In this document: in pieces, positions 6,864 to 15,038 of the stretch | Position numbering within the stretch: the stretch's first letter is position 1 | Layout: every line of letters begins with the position of its first letter | Assembly: GCA_910585455.1 (NCBI GenBank) | Contig: CAJUEL010000054.1 | Location: 1-28,705 of the forward strand | Length of the DNA stretch: 28,705 bases | Origin: an uncultured Eisenbergiella sp. | GTDB lineage: Bacteria > Bacillota > Clostridia > Lachnospirales > Lachnospiraceae | Direction of reading: 5' to 3' | The notes under the pieces: model-generated | Seen by the model: only the letters and a program-made list of their open reading frames with translations | What the model was told of the DNA's origin: nothing | The model's database searches: none | Position numbers and translations under genes: made by a program

Positions 6864-8543
6864 TTAAATATCCATAATAATCGGAAGAATCATCGGACGG
6901 CGTTTCGTCTTTTTCCAGATGAAATCGCTCAATGCGTCCTTGACGGAGGTCTTGATTTTTCCCCAATCGGTGCATCCCCTGCTTGTGCAGCTATCCAGCA
7001 CCTTCTCCATCAGCTCCTTTGCCTCATCCATCAGCTCATCCGATTCCCGGACATAGACAAAGCCACGGGATACCAGATCCGGTCCGCTCGCCACCTCTCC
7101 TGTCGCAGAGTCCAACGCAATGACGACGATCATGATGCCATCCTCCGCCAGATGCTGCCGGTCGCGCAGCACCACGTTGCCCACGTCGCCCACGCCAAGC
7201 CCGTCCACCAAAATCGTGCCCACCGGCACCTTTCCGGTAAGCTCCGCCGTCTCCTCGTTCATCTCCAGCACATCGCCGGAATTCATCATGAACACATTCT
7301 CTTTGGGAATGCCCAGCTCTGCGGCAATGCCCGCCTGTGCCTTGCGGTGCTTGTATTCCCCGTGGATCGGAATCGCATACTGGGGCTGCACCAGCGTATA
7401 AATCAGCTTGATTTCCTCCTGACAGGCATGTCCGGAAACATGAACATCCTGAAAAATCACCTCCGCGCCCTTCATCTCCAGCTCGTTGATGACCTTTGTC
7501 ACCGCCTTCTCATTGCCGGGAATCGGATTGCTGGAAAAAATAATCGTGTCATTGGGTCCAATGGACACCTTCCGATGCACGTTGGATGCCATGCGGCTCA
7601 ATGCCGCCATATTTTCTCCCTGACTTCCCGTCGTGATGATGACGGTCCGGTCGTCGGGATAATCCTTGAGCCGGTCAATATCCACCAGCGTGTTGTCCGG
7701 AATGCTGATGCAGTCCAGGTTCATCGCCGTTTCGATGATATTGACCATGCTGCGCCCTTCCACAACCACCTTTCTGCCGTATTTGTGCGCGGAATTGATG
7801 ATCTGCTGCACCCGGTCCACATTGGACGCAAAGGTCGCAATGATCAGGCGGGAGCCCTGATGCTCGTGGAAAATCGTGTCAAAGGTATGCCCCACCGTAC
7901 GCTCCGACTGGGTGAAGCCCTTGCGCTCCGCATTGGTGGAATCGCACATCAGCGCCAGCACGCCCTTTTTCCCCAGCTCGGCAAACCGCTGTAAATCAAT
8001 CGCTTCGCCATAAACCGGCGTATAATCCACCTTGAAATCGCCTGTATGGATGACCGTGCCCACCGGCGAATGGATCGCCAGCGCCGCCGCATCCACAATG
8101 CTGTGGTTTGTCTTGATAAATTCAATCCGAAACTGTCCCAGGTTCACGGACTGTCCGAATTTGATCACCTTTCTCTTGGTATGCCCTAAAAGATTATGCT
8201 CCTTTAGCTTGTTCTCGATCAGTCCCATGGTCAGCCTGGTGGCATAGATCGGCATATTCAAATCCCGCAGAACATAGGGCAGCGCGCCGATATGGTCCTC
8301 ATGCCCGTGGGTGATCACCACCCCTTTCACCTTCTCCGCATTGTCCTTTAAATAGGTGATATCCGGTATCACCAGGTCGATTCCCAGCATGTCGTCATCG
8401 GGAAAGGACAGCCCGCAGTCCACCACAACAATACTGTCTTCATATTCAAAGGCAGTAATATTCATTCCAATCTGTTCCAGTCCTCCAAGAGGTATCACCT
8501 TCAACCTGGAACCATCCATATTCACTTTTTTTGTTCTCTTCAA
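6864..8543 (-). CDS. rnj: Ribonuclease J
   Basis: This 559-residue metallo-beta-lactamase/beta-CASP ribonuclease would have 5'-3' exonuclease and endonuclease activity in mRNA turnover and rRNA maturation. The zinc motif HGHEDHIG spans residues 79-86. Other markers are HTGDFKVDYTP, the beta-CASP motifs MCDSTNAERKG and ATFASNVDRVQQI, TTGSQGENMAALSRMA, SSNPIPGNEKAV and HVSGHACQEEI. The C-terminal domain ends in RRPMILPIIMDI. Length matches the RNase J family (about 555). The start is taken as TTG at 8543 because GGAGGG sits 9 bases upstream; an ATG at 8519 would drop eight residues. Only one paralog is seen here, so J1 versus J2 is not assigned. Confidence 0.96.
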   Translation of the reverse strand: MKRTKKVNMDGSRLKVIPLGGLEQIGMNITAFEYEDSIVVVDCGLSFPDDDMLGIDLVIPDITYLKDNAEKVKGVVITHGHEDHIGALPYVLRDLNMPIYATRLTMGLIENKLKEHNLLGHTKRKVIKFGQSVNLGQFRIEFIKTNHSIVDAAALAIHSPVGTVIHTGDFKVDYTPVYGEAIDLQRFAELGKKGVLALMCDSTNAERKGFTQSERTVGHTFDTIFHEHQGSRLIIATFASNVDRVQQIINSAHKYGRKVVVEGRSMVNIIETAMNLDCISIPDNTLVDIDRLKDYPDDRTVIITTGSQGENMAALSRMASNVHRKVSIGPNDTIIFSSNPIPGNEKAVTKVINELEMKGAEVIFQDVHVSGHACQEEIKLIYTLVQPQYAIPIHGEYKHRKAQAGIAAELGIPKENVFMMNSGDVLEMNEETAELTGKVPVGTILVDGLGVGDVGNVVLRDRQHLAEDGIMIVVIALDSATGEVASGPDLVSRGFVYVRESDELMDEAKELMEKVLDSCTSRGCTDWGKIKTSVKDALSDFIWKKTKRRPMILPIIMDI

Positions 8544-8617
8544 CTAAAAATCCCTCCACTAATTCCAAAAAGCGGTGTGCTGGGCTGGCATGCCACTCTA
8601 CCCGGTTCCTGACAGCG

Positions 8618-8887
8618 CTACAGCTCCAGATCCACATCCTCCAGCATGTTCGAAAACACTGTGGCTACCGCATCCAGCTCTACCTCGTCCGTCACGGTCT
8701 CATACAGGCTCTCTGCATCCTCTGCCGCAGAGATATCCTTCAAAATTAACGCTTCCGCGTCCTCCTCCTCGCTGTCCGCCACAAGAATGTAATTGATCCC
8801 GCCCAGCCTGGTCTGCTCCAGCACATAAAATTCTACCGCTTCGCCCTCTTCGGGGCTAAAAACTATCTTTTCCAATTTACTTAGCAC
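8618..8887 (-). CDS. DUF1292 protein (YrzB family)
   Basis: This small acidic protein (up to 89 residues) has the DUF1292 pattern: an N-terminal strand region (IVFSPEEGEAVEFYVLEQT), then GGINYILVADSEEEDAEALILKD and a Glu/Asp-rich tail. The biochemical role of the family is unknown. It sits next to ruvX as yrzB sits next to yrrK in Bacillus. The GTG at 8887 overlaps the end of ruvX, but its AAGGAG abuts the codon. A TTG at 8875 (MEKIVFSPEE) has the same AAGGAG at about 11 bases and may be the true start. The 74 bases between this gene and RNase J hold no clear terminator. Confidence 0.85.
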   Translation of the reverse strand: MLSKLEKIVFSPEEGEAVEFYVLEQTRLGGINYILVADSEEEDAEALILKDISAAEDAESLYETVTDEVELDAVATVFSNMLEDVDLEL

Positions 8888-9315
8888 TCCTTCTGCATCG
8901 CCCGCTCATCCAGATATCCCTGCAAAATGAGCACAGCCGCCACCTTGTCCACATGCTCCCTGCGGTTTTCCCTGCGCACGCCCGCTTCTATCATCGCCCG
9001 ATCCGCCGCCACTGTGGTCAGCCGCTCATCCCAGAAAGACACCGAAAGCCCGGTCCGCCTGGAAAGCCTGTCCGCAAAATCCTTCGTCTTCTCCACGCGC
9101 TCCCCCTCCGTCGCATTCATATTCTTCGGAAGTCCGAGCACAATTTCCGTCACTTCGTACTCTACAATCAGTTCCTCGATCCGTGCCAGCGTCCTGCGCA
9201 GCTTGTTCTCTTCCTTGCGTCTGATGATCTCGATTCCCTGCGCGGTGATTAAAAGCGGATCGCTGATCGCAACGCCCACCGTCTTAGAACCGAAATCCAG
9301 TCCCATGATCCTCAT
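8881..9315 (-). CDS. ruvX: RuvX/YqgF Holliday junction resolvase-like nuclease
   Basis: The 144-residue protein has an RNase H-like fold: MRIMGLDFGSKTVGVAISDPL carries the first catalytic Asp, EIVLGLPKNMNATEG the middle motif, SFWDERLTT the second acidic motif, and EHVDKVAAVLILQGYLD the last Asp. The family is implicated in recombination intermediates and in 5'-end processing of pre-16S rRNA. The second role fits its RNA-centred operon. The ATG at 9315 lies directly after the ireB stop (TAAATG), with GGGAGA about 8 bases upstream. The length is normal and the catalytic residues are present. Confidence 0.94.
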   Translation of the reverse strand: MRIMGLDFGSKTVGVAISDPLLITAQGIEIIRRKEENKLRRTLARIEELIVEYEVTEIVLGLPKNMNATEGERVEKTKDFADRLSRRTGLSVSFWDERLTTVAADRAMIEAGVRRENRREHVDKVAAVLILQGYLDERAMQKEC

Positions 9316-9591
9316 TTACCGTTTCTCCCGATCCCAGTGATTATTTTTGATGTACTCCTTGAGCATCTCTTCCACCAGCTCGTCCCTCTCCACACGCATG
9401 ATCAGCCCGCGGGCGTTATTGTGGCTCGTAATATAGGTAGGATCGCCGGACATGATATAACCCACGATCTGGTTGACAGGGTTATAGCCTTTCTCAGAAA
9501 GCGCCTCGTAAACCGCCGCCAGAATCACCTTCACACCGTTTTCCGGTTCCACCTGCACTTTAAAATACTGTGTGTTTCCTAAGTCCTGCAT
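9316..9591 (-). CDS. ireB: IreB family regulatory phosphoprotein (DUF965)
   Basis: The 91-residue protein MQDLGNTQYFKVQVE...GYNPVNQIVGYIMSGDPTYITSHNNARGLI is a close match to the very conserved IreB/YrzL family. In Enterococcus faecalis IreB is phosphorylated by the PASTA kinase IreK on N-terminal threonines and affects cephalosporin resistance. One threonine (T7) lies in the matching N-terminal segment here. The ATG at 9591 is preferred, with GAGAGG just upstream; an in-frame TTG at 9603 adds four residues. It is the first gene of the operon, about 115 bases after the promoter at 9706-9734. Confidence 0.93.
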   Translation of the reverse strand: MQDLGNTQYFKVQVEPENGVKVILAAVYEALSEKGYNPVNQIVGYIMSGDPTYITSHNNARGLIMRVERDELVEEMLKEYIKNNHWDREKR

Positions 9592-9705
9592 GCTTCCTCT
9601 CAATCTGCCGCCAACCGGCTCTTTCTCCGCTTTGTAACAGCTGCCACCACATTTTCACACTGCCTGCATGATAACCAACAGTTCGACTATTACCAGATAT
9701 TTCTC

Positions 9706-9734
9706 ATTTTACTCTATTTTTGAAAAAAATTCAA
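9706..9734 (-). promoter_or_regulatory. Sigma-A-type promoter for the ireB-glnN operon
   Basis: On the minus strand TTGAAT (9729-9734) is followed after exactly 17 bases by TAAAAT (9706-9711). The -35 box overlaps the last codons of mtaB. The A/T-rich spacer fits a housekeeping promoter. The leader to ireB (9592-9705) holds no evident riboswitch. Confidence 0.6.
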
Positions 9735-11071
9735 CGTATTTCCTCAAGCAACACGATTTCGTCCGTTAAAAGTCCCGTTACCAACCCTCTGACAAGCTGA
9801 TTTTGCCTGCTTTGCGCCTCTTCGTGGGCCTCTAAAGCGCCCTTCACATACGTTTTTGTGTGCCCGACCCAGTATACCCTGCCGCCGATTTCCTTTTTTT
9901 CCTCCAGAAGAAGCTCTGTCTCTTTTCCTATGTAGCCTTTCCGATACGCCCTTGACTGCTCTGCCTCCAGCGCCAGAAGCCTCGCACTGCGCTGCGTCTT
10001 GACCGCATCCGTAAGCTGACCGGGGAGCCGGTCCGCAACGGTTCCCTTCCTGCGGGAATATTTGAAAATATGCATTTCGAAAAAACGGATTTTCTCTAAA
10101 AAGGCATACGTCGCCTCAAACTCCGCTTCTGTTTCCTGCGGAAATCCCACGATGACATCCGTGGTGATCGCCGGGCCGTCAAAAACCCGGCGCAAAAGCT
10201 CCACCCGCTCATAGTATTCCCCCGCCGTATAGTGTCTATTCATCCGGCGCAGCGTTTCGTCGCATCCGCTCTGCAGGGAAAGATGAAAATGGGGGCAGAT
10301 TTTCGGAATTTCGGACAATCCCTGCACAAAATCCTCCGTGATGATACGGGGCTCCAGCGACCCCAGGCGGATCCGCTCAACGCCCTCTATCCGCACCGCC
10401 TTCGCAAGCAGGTTGAGCAGATCGCTTTTCCCATGAAAATCCACCCCATAGGAGCTGATATGGATGCCGGTGAACACCACCTCCCGATATCCCTTTGCGG
10501 CAAGCCCCCGGATTTCGGAAAGGATGTCCTCCTCCCTGCGGCTTCTGACCCGCCCCCGGGCGAAGGGAATGATGCAATAGGAGCAAAACTGATTGCAGCC
10601 GTCCTGTATTTTGATGTATGCCCGCGTATGGCTGTCGGTCCGCGTCAATTTCATTTCCTCATATTCATCCGTATGGTTGATATCGATCACCTCACACCCA
10701 TAATGGCCGGACGCTTTCTTTTCCCTTTCCTGCAAAAAGGCCTCCAGAATATCCGCCACATCCCTTTTGCGGTTGTTGCCGATCGCCAGGTCGATGCAGG
10801 GATCCTTTTTCACCTGTTCTTCACCGGTCTGCACATAGCAGCCTGCCGCCACCACCACCGCCCCGGGGTTCATACGCTTCGCCCGATGCAGCATCTGCCG
10901 GCTTTTTTGGTCCGCAATATTGGTAACGGTGCACGTATTTACGATATAAACGTCCGCTTTTGAATCAAAGGGCACAATTTTGTATCCCCTTTCCTCCAGT
11001 TTTTGTTGCATAACCTCTATTTCGTAAGAATTCACTTTACAGCCCAGATTATGGAATGCTACACTTTTCAT
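9731..11071 (-). CDS. mtaB: tRNA t6A37 C2-methylthiotransferase MtaB
   Basis: The 446-residue radical-SAM enzyme converts t6A to ms2t6A at position 37 of ANN-decoding tRNAs. The N-terminal UPF0004 domain (FHNLGCKVNSYEIEVM, VNTCTVTN, AAGCYVQ) supplies three cysteines for the second cluster. The radical-SAM motif is CNQFCSYC in DGCNQFCSYCIIPFARG. A C-terminal TRAM-like region ends in GLVTGLLTDEIVLLEE. The family pattern (FTGIHISSYGVDF) separates it from MiaB and RimO. The ATG at 11071 was chosen at the conserved start with GGAG just upstream; the frame runs about 87 bases further without a site. It is divergent from the HPr-like gene and convergent with nothing. Confidence 0.95.
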   Translation of the reverse strand: MKSVAFHNLGCKVNSYEIEVMQQKLEERGYKIVPFDSKADVYIVNTCTVTNIADQKSRQMLHRAKRMNPGAVVVAAGCYVQTGEEQVKKDPCIDLAIGNNRKRDVADILEAFLQEREKKASGHYGCEVIDINHTDEYEEMKLTRTDSHTRAYIKIQDGCNQFCSYCIIPFARGRVRSRREEDILSEIRGLAAKGYREVVFTGIHISSYGVDFHGKSDLLNLLAKAVRIEGVERIRLGSLEPRIITEDFVQGLSEIPKICPHFHLSLQSGCDETLRRMNRHYTAGEYYERVELLRRVFDGPAITTDVIVGFPQETEAEFEATYAFLEKIRFFEMHIFKYSRRKGTVADRLPGQLTDAVKTQRSARLLALEAEQSRAYRKGYIGKETELLLEEKKEIGGRVYWVGHTKTYVKGALEAHEEAQSRQNQLVRGLVTGLLTDEIVLLEEIR

Positions 11072-11104
11072 ATTATTCTCCAGTATTTTTGTCACGTTTG
11101 ATAA

Positions 11105-11137
11105 TTGACTTTTTATGGTGTTATTTGATAATATAAT
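11105..11137 (+). promoter_or_regulatory. Promoter of the HPr-like gene
   Basis: TTGACT (11105-11110) is followed after 16 bases by GATAAT (11127-11132). A second TATAAT (11132-11137) overlaps but at a longer spacing. Transcription would start about 35 bases before the ribosome binding site. Confidence 0.6.
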
Positions 11138-11173
11138 GGCAGAAGGTATGAAACTCAAAGGAGGTAAACCAAA

Positions 11174-11404
11174 ATGAAAACTGTTCAGATCTCTTTAAAC
11201 TCCATCGATAAGGTAAAATCTTTCGTAAACGATATTACCAAATTCGATTATGACTTCGATTTAGTATCCGGCAGATACGTAATCGACGCGAAGTCCATCA
11301 TGGGCATCTTCAGCCTGGATCTGTCCAAGCCCATCGACTTAAACATTCATGCAGAAGAGAATGTGGATGCAGTGCTTGACGTGCTGAAGCCGTACATCAT
11401 CTAA
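11174..11404 (+). CDS. HPr-like protein without the catalytic histidine
   Basis: The 76-residue protein follows the HPr fold pattern, with KSIMGIFSLDL (residues 40-50) matching the HPr regulatory serine segment; the candidate serine is S41. The normal active-site segment GLHARPA is absent: this region reads SLNSIDKVKSF, with no histidine and a net shortening. It therefore cannot act as a PTS phosphocarrier by the usual mechanism. A role as a serine-phosphorylated effector (Crh-like) or a structural relative is possible but unproven. The ribosome binding site is strong (AAAGGAGGT, 11157-11165) and the gene has its own promoter and terminator, so it is a monocistronic, probably well-expressed gene. 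Confidence 0.85.
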   Translation: MKTVQISLNSIDKVKSFVNDITKFDYDFDLVSGRYVIDAKSIMGIFSLDLSKPIDLNIHAEENVDAVLDVLKPYII

Positions 11405-11430
11405 TCTACACATTGCCTGTTGGCAAAAGT

Positions 11431-11463
11431 GAGACCGGTTCATTCCGGTCTCTTATTTTTTTG
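11431..11463 (+). terminator. Intrinsic terminator of the HPr-like gene
   Basis: GAGACCGG (11431-11438) pairs with CCGGTCTC (11445-11452) around a 6-base loop and is followed by TTATTTTTTT. This is a textbook Rho-independent terminator 27 bases after the stop codon. Confidence 0.93.
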
Positions 11464-11515
11464 TGTCAAAGACAACCAGGCTGGGCATCCCAAAGCTGCC
11501 ATAACAGTTCAGACA

Positions 11516-11623
11516 GGTCTGCGCGTTCACCGCGCAGACCGTGAGAAAATGTACCGGTAGCAGGCATCCGCCCCTCTCCACTCCGTTCCGGTTCTAAACA
11601 AGCGCCACCGGCGCTTAGAACCG
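11516..11623. other. Two hairpins between the HPr-like gene and thiI
   Basis: A perfect 10-bp stem GGTCTGCGCG/CGCGCAGACC (11516-11525 and 11531-11540) has a 5-base loop. A second, interrupted stem pairs CGGTTCT (11589-11595) with AGAACCG (11617-11623) outside AAGCGCC/GGCGCTT (11600-11606 and 11610-11616). Neither has a U-tract. They follow thiI on the minus strand and may mark its 3' end. No gene is seen in 11464-11643. The segment CTCTCCACTCCGTTCC (11574-11589) resembles the loop motif of the dispersed repeat. Confidence 0.5.
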
Positions 11624-11643
11624 CGCAGCGATTTTAATGGGAG

Positions 11644-12825
11644 CTATACCTCTGCGATGATCAGCTCATCCGTTTCCAGGGCCTTTTGTATCAGGGCTTC
11701 GATGCAGTCCTTTAAGTTCTCTTCATGCCGTTTGATCACGTTCAGATTCGGTTTGGTCACGGGATGCTTTGCGACAAAAATTGTGCAGCAGTCCTCATAG
11801 GGGAGGATCGAGGTTTCGTAGGTTCCGATCTTTTCGGAAATTTCCACGATTTCCTGCTTGTCCAGCCCGATGCAGGGGCGGAAAACGGGCAGCGCGCACA
11901 CCTCGTTGGTGACAGCCAGGGAGTGCATGGTCTGGCTCGCCACCTGTCCGATGCTCTCGCCGGTGACAAGCCCCAGGCATTCGGTTTTTTTCGCGATTTC
12001 CTCCGCAATCCGCATCATATAACGCCGCATGATGATCGTCAGCTCCTCGTGGGGGCACTTTTCATAAATGGCGAGCTGAATATCCGTAAAGTTGATCACA
12101 TGCAGATAAACGGGACCGCTGTAGCGCGCCACGAGCCGTGCCAGGTCCACCACCTTCTGTTTTGCCCGCTCGCTGGTGTAGGGCGGCGCGTGGAAGTAGA
12201 CCGCGTCGATTTTCACGCCTCTTTTCGCCACCATGTAGCCCGCCACCGGGGAATCGATTCCGCCCGACAAAAGCAGCATCGCTTTGCCGTTCGTGCCCAC
12301 CGGCATGCCGCCGGGACCGGGGATTTCGATGGAATACACATAAATCCGTTCGCGGATTTCGATGTAAAGCGTCACCTCGGGCCTGTGCACGTCCACGCGC
12401 ATTTCGGGAAACGCCTCCAAAAGTCTTTCCCCCACCAGAGCGTTGATTTCCATGGACTCAATCGGATAGTTCTTCCGCGCCCTTCTGGTATGCACCTTGA
12501 ACGTGAAATGCTTGTCCGGATATTGCCCGTCCACATAGTCTGTCACCGCATCCAGCAGCTTATCAAAGCCCTCGTCCTGCATCTGGATCATCGGACAGAT
12601 GGCGGATATGCCGCACACGGTCCGCAGATTCTCCACCGTTTCCTCATAATCGTAATCGGACAGCACATCAATATAGATCCTGCCCCTCGTGCGCCGGATG
12701 GAAAATTCTCCTTCACAGCGTTTCAGCGCGTAACGGATCTGCTTTACCAGGGCTTCCTCGAAAAGCTCCCTGTTCTTTCCTTTCACACCGATTTCCGCGT
12801 ATTTGATCAAAAATGCCAAAAACAT
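11644..12825 (-). CDS. thiI: tRNA 4-thiouridine sulfurtransferase ThiI
   Basis: The 393-residue protein uses ATP to activate U8 of tRNA and inserts sulfur, giving 4-thiouridine. It has an N-terminal ferredoxin-like domain (MFLAFLIKYAEIGVKGKNR), a THUMP domain (about residues 60-165) and a PP-loop ATPase with SGGIDSP at 187-193. It has no C-terminal rhodanese domain. That is normal for the Firmicutes form, which takes sulfur directly from a dedicated cysteine desulfurase; that partner is the next gene upstream. The ATG at 12825 has AAAGGAG about 8 bases upstream. The length is near Bacillus ThiI (about 400). Confidence 0.95.
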   Translation of the reverse strand: MFLAFLIKYAEIGVKGKNRELFEEALVKQIRYALKRCEGEFSIRRTRGRIYIDVLSDYDYEETVENLRTVCGISAICPMIQMQDEGFDKLLDAVTDYVDGQYPDKHFTFKVHTRRARKNYPIESMEINALVGERLLEAFPEMRVDVHRPEVTLYIEIRERIYVYSIEIPGPGGMPVGTNGKAMLLLSGGIDSPVAGYMVAKRGVKIDAVYFHAPPYTSERAKQKVVDLARLVARYSGPVYLHVINFTDIQLAIYEKCPHEELTIIMRRYMMRIAEEIAKKTECLGLVTGESIGQVASQTMHSLAVTNEVCALPVFRPCIGLDKQEIVEISEKIGTYETSILPYEDCCTIFVAKHPVTKPNLNVIKRHEENLKDCIEALIQKALETDELIIAEV

Positions 12826-12845
12826 GCCTTACTCCTTTTGTTATC

Positions 12846-12943
12846 AGGAAACGACAATCTTTTTGCCGTTTCCTATACTCCTGGCAGACTCCGTCAGATG
12901 CGATCGGCCAAACCGGCACAAAAGCCGCCTGACAGCTTTTGTG
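12846..12943. other. Hairpins in the desulfurase-thiI spacer
   Basis: The 135-base spacer holds AGGAAACG (12846-12853) pairing with CGTTTCCT (12867-12874), and CACAAAAG (12917-12924) pairing with CTTTTGTG (12936-12943). They lie within one presumed transcript and could act in mRNA processing or partial termination. No small gene is visible. Confidence 0.35.
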
Positions 12944-12960
12944 TCTGTCCGCCGCAGTTT

Positions 12961-14121
12961 TTAATGTCTCGCAAAGCGCCGCAGGGTGGGCACGATTTCA
13001 TACAGCGCCTGCAGCGTATATTGGATTTCCTCTTCCGTCGTAAATACCGAAAAGCTGAACCGGACCGTGGAGGAGAGAAGCTCCTTTTTTAAGCCGATCG
13101 CCCGCAGCGTCGCCGACCCCGCCGTATCCGGATGATTGGAGGAACAGGCGCTGCCGGCCGAAACATAGATGCCCTTTTCCTCCAGCGCGTGCAAAAGCAC
13201 CTCGCTGCGCACGCCCGCAAAGGAAACGCTGACCACGTGGGGCGCGCTTTCTCTGCCCGGCAGACCGTTTACCTGCACCCGTTCCAGCTTTTGCACACCC
13301 TCCGCAAAGGTCTGGCGCAGGGCGTACATCCTTTCTATATCGGCGTCCAGATTCTGATATACTTCCTCCACAGCCTTTGCCATGCCCGCAATTCCCGGCA
13401 CATTTTCGGTGCCGGAGCGCAGGCCCCGCTGCTGTCCGCCGCCGAACACGATCGGGCGGATTTTCACCTTTTCTCCCACGTATAAAAATCCCGTCCCCTT
13501 CGGACCATGAATTTTATGTGCGGACACGGACAGCATATCGATGTGCATCCGCCGGGGATGAATCCGGAATTTTCCGTAGCCCTGCACCGCGTCCACATGA
13601 AACAGCGTATCGGCATTCATCCGTTTGATCAGCTCGCCCGCCTCTGCGATGGGCTGTAAGGAGCCGATCTCATTGTTCGTATGCATGATGGATACTAAAA
13701 TCGTGTCCCTGCGGATCGCCCGCTGCAGGTCCTCCAGACGAATCCGCCCGTTTTCATCCACGGGAAGATAAGTCACCTCAAAGCCCTGTTCCTCCAGATA
13801 TTGCATCGTCTGCAAAATCGCAGGATGCTCGATCGCGGTGGTGATCAGGTGACGCCCCCTGCGGCAGTTCGCATAGGCCGCGCCCCGCAGCGCCAGATTG
13901 TCGGATTCCGTTCCCCCAGAGGTGAAGAAAATTTCCTTCGGGCTCACCTTTAAGTTTTTCGCGATGATCTCCTTCGCATTGCGCAGATACTCCTCCGCCT
14001 GCATTCCCTTATTGTGCATGCTGGACGGGTTCCCGTAATCCTCACACATGATTTGGGTCACCAGCTTCGCCACGCTGTCAAAGCTTTTGGTGGTGGCCGA
14101 ATTATCCAGATAGCATTCCAT
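12961..14121 (-). CDS. Cysteine desulfurase (NifS/IscS family, NifZ-like)
   Basis: The 386-residue PLP enzyme releases sulfur from cysteine as a protein persulfide. The opening MECYLDNSATT is conserved. TSGGTESDN (68-76) and the PLP lysine K203 (SVSAHKIHGPKG) are present, and the persulfide cysteine C326 lies in SAGSACSSNH. The C-terminus RFARH lacks long extensions. Its place before thiI matches the NifZ-ThiI pair of Bacillus, so its main client is probably ThiI. The ATG at 14121 has AGGTGA close upstream; a GTG at 14130 would add three residues. The 168-base gap to rsmE holds only a weak inverted pair and no clear promoter. Confidence 0.93.
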   Translation of the reverse strand: MECYLDNSATTKSFDSVAKLVTQIMCEDYGNPSSMHNKGMQAEEYLRNAKEIIAKNLKVSPKEIFFTSGGTESDNLALRGAAYANCRRGRHLITTAIEHPAILQTMQYLEEQGFEVTYLPVDENGRIRLEDLQRAIRRDTILVSIMHTNNEIGSLQPIAEAGELIKRMNADTLFHVDAVQGYGKFRIHPRRMHIDMLSVSAHKIHGPKGTGFLYVGEKVKIRPIVFGGGQQRGLRSGTENVPGIAGMAKAVEEVYQNLDADIERMYALRQTFAEGVQKLERVQVNGLPGRESAPHVVSVSFAGVRSEVLLHALEEKGIYVSAGSACSSNHPDTAGSATLRAIGLKKELLSSTVRFSFSVFTTEEEIQYTLQALYEIVPTLRRFARH

Positions 14122-14289
14122 ACCTTTCACCTACTTTTTCCAATGTAACAAGCAAAAACCTGCAGCCACTTCTCTACCGCCATTGCACATCCGGTTTTGA
14201 AAGCCGCTGCAAATGCCTTCTTCTTTATGATATGCAGCCGGTCCCCCGGCGGGAATGCCATTTGCGCCCGGGTATATTCATTCCCGTCC

Positions 14290-15033
14290 TTAAGTCTCCT
14301 CCAGCCGGTACATCAGCCACGCCATCACGCAAAGCCCTGCCGTCTCCGTCCGCAAAATCCGCTTTCCCAGCGTCACAGGGCAAACGCCCGCTTCCTGCGC
14401 AAGCGCCACCTCCTCCGGCTCAAAGCCGCCCTCGGGTCCGATGAAAATTGCGATCCTCTGTCCGGCGCCGACGGATTCGATCAGACGTCTGGTCTCTCCC
14501 ATGCCCTCCGAAAGCTCATAGGGCATCAGCTTCACATCCATGGAAGCAGCCTGCGCAAGCGCCTCCCGCAGGGAACACACCTCCCCCACCTGGGGAATGA
14601 TCCGCCGTTTGCTCTGCTTGGCCGCCGCCTCTGCGATCGTCTGCCAGCGCATAACCTTCGCCTTCGCCTTTTTGTCGTCCAGCTTCACCACACAGCGCTT
14701 TGTCGCCACCGGCACGATCCGGTATGCGCCCAGCTCCACCATTTTCTGCACGATAAATTCCATCTTATCGGCCTTGGGAAGGGCCTGAAACAGCGTCACC
14801 TGTGCCGGCAGCTCCAGCCCGTCTTCTTTGATAAAGCGCAGGGCACAGATCACGCTGTCCGGCGTAAATTCCTCCACGCTGCAGCGGTATTCCCTGCCGT
14901 CCGTGCCATTTGACACGGCAATTTCCTCTCCGGGCTTCATCCGGAGCACCTGCCTGATATGATTGACGTCGCTTCCGGTGATCACGACGCGTTTTCCCTG
15001 TATCTGAGAAGGTTCCACAAAAAACTGATGCAT
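14290..15033 (-). CDS. rsmE: 16S rRNA m3U1498 methyltransferase RsmE
   Basis: The 247-residue SPOUT-class enzyme methylates U1498 of 16S rRNA. It starts MHQFFVEPSQIQGKRVVITG, has a PUA-like N-terminal domain (HIRQVLRMKPGEEIAVSNG) and the trefoil-knot SAM site IFIGPEGGFEPEEV followed by LGKRILRTETAGL. The ATG at 15033 is chosen at the conserved start, with AAGGAA about 10 bases upstream; the frame extends to 15069 without a better site. It starts 5 bases after the prmA stop codon, so the two are co-transcribed. Confidence 0.95.
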   Translation of the reverse strand: MHQFFVEPSQIQGKRVVITGSDVNHIRQVLRMKPGEEIAVSNGTDGREYRCSVEEFTPDSVICALRFIKEDGLELPAQVTLFQALPKADKMEFIVQKMVELGAYRIVPVATKRCVVKLDDKKAKAKVMRWQTIAEAAAKQSKRRIIPQVGEVCSLREALAQAASMDVKLMPYELSEGMGETRRLIESVGAGQRIAIFIGPEGGFEPEEVALAQEAGVCPVTLGKRILRTETAGLCVMAWLMYRLEET

Positions 15034-15038
15034 GCCTG

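Noticed and set aside
11516..11540. The 10-bp hairpin as the thiI terminator
   Set aside because: It is a strong stem but has no U-tract on either strand, so it was kept only as an unclassified structure.
11725..13092. 455-codon open frame on the plus strand
   Set aside because: It is a His-rich shadow of thiI and the end of the desulfurase gene, with no domain pattern.
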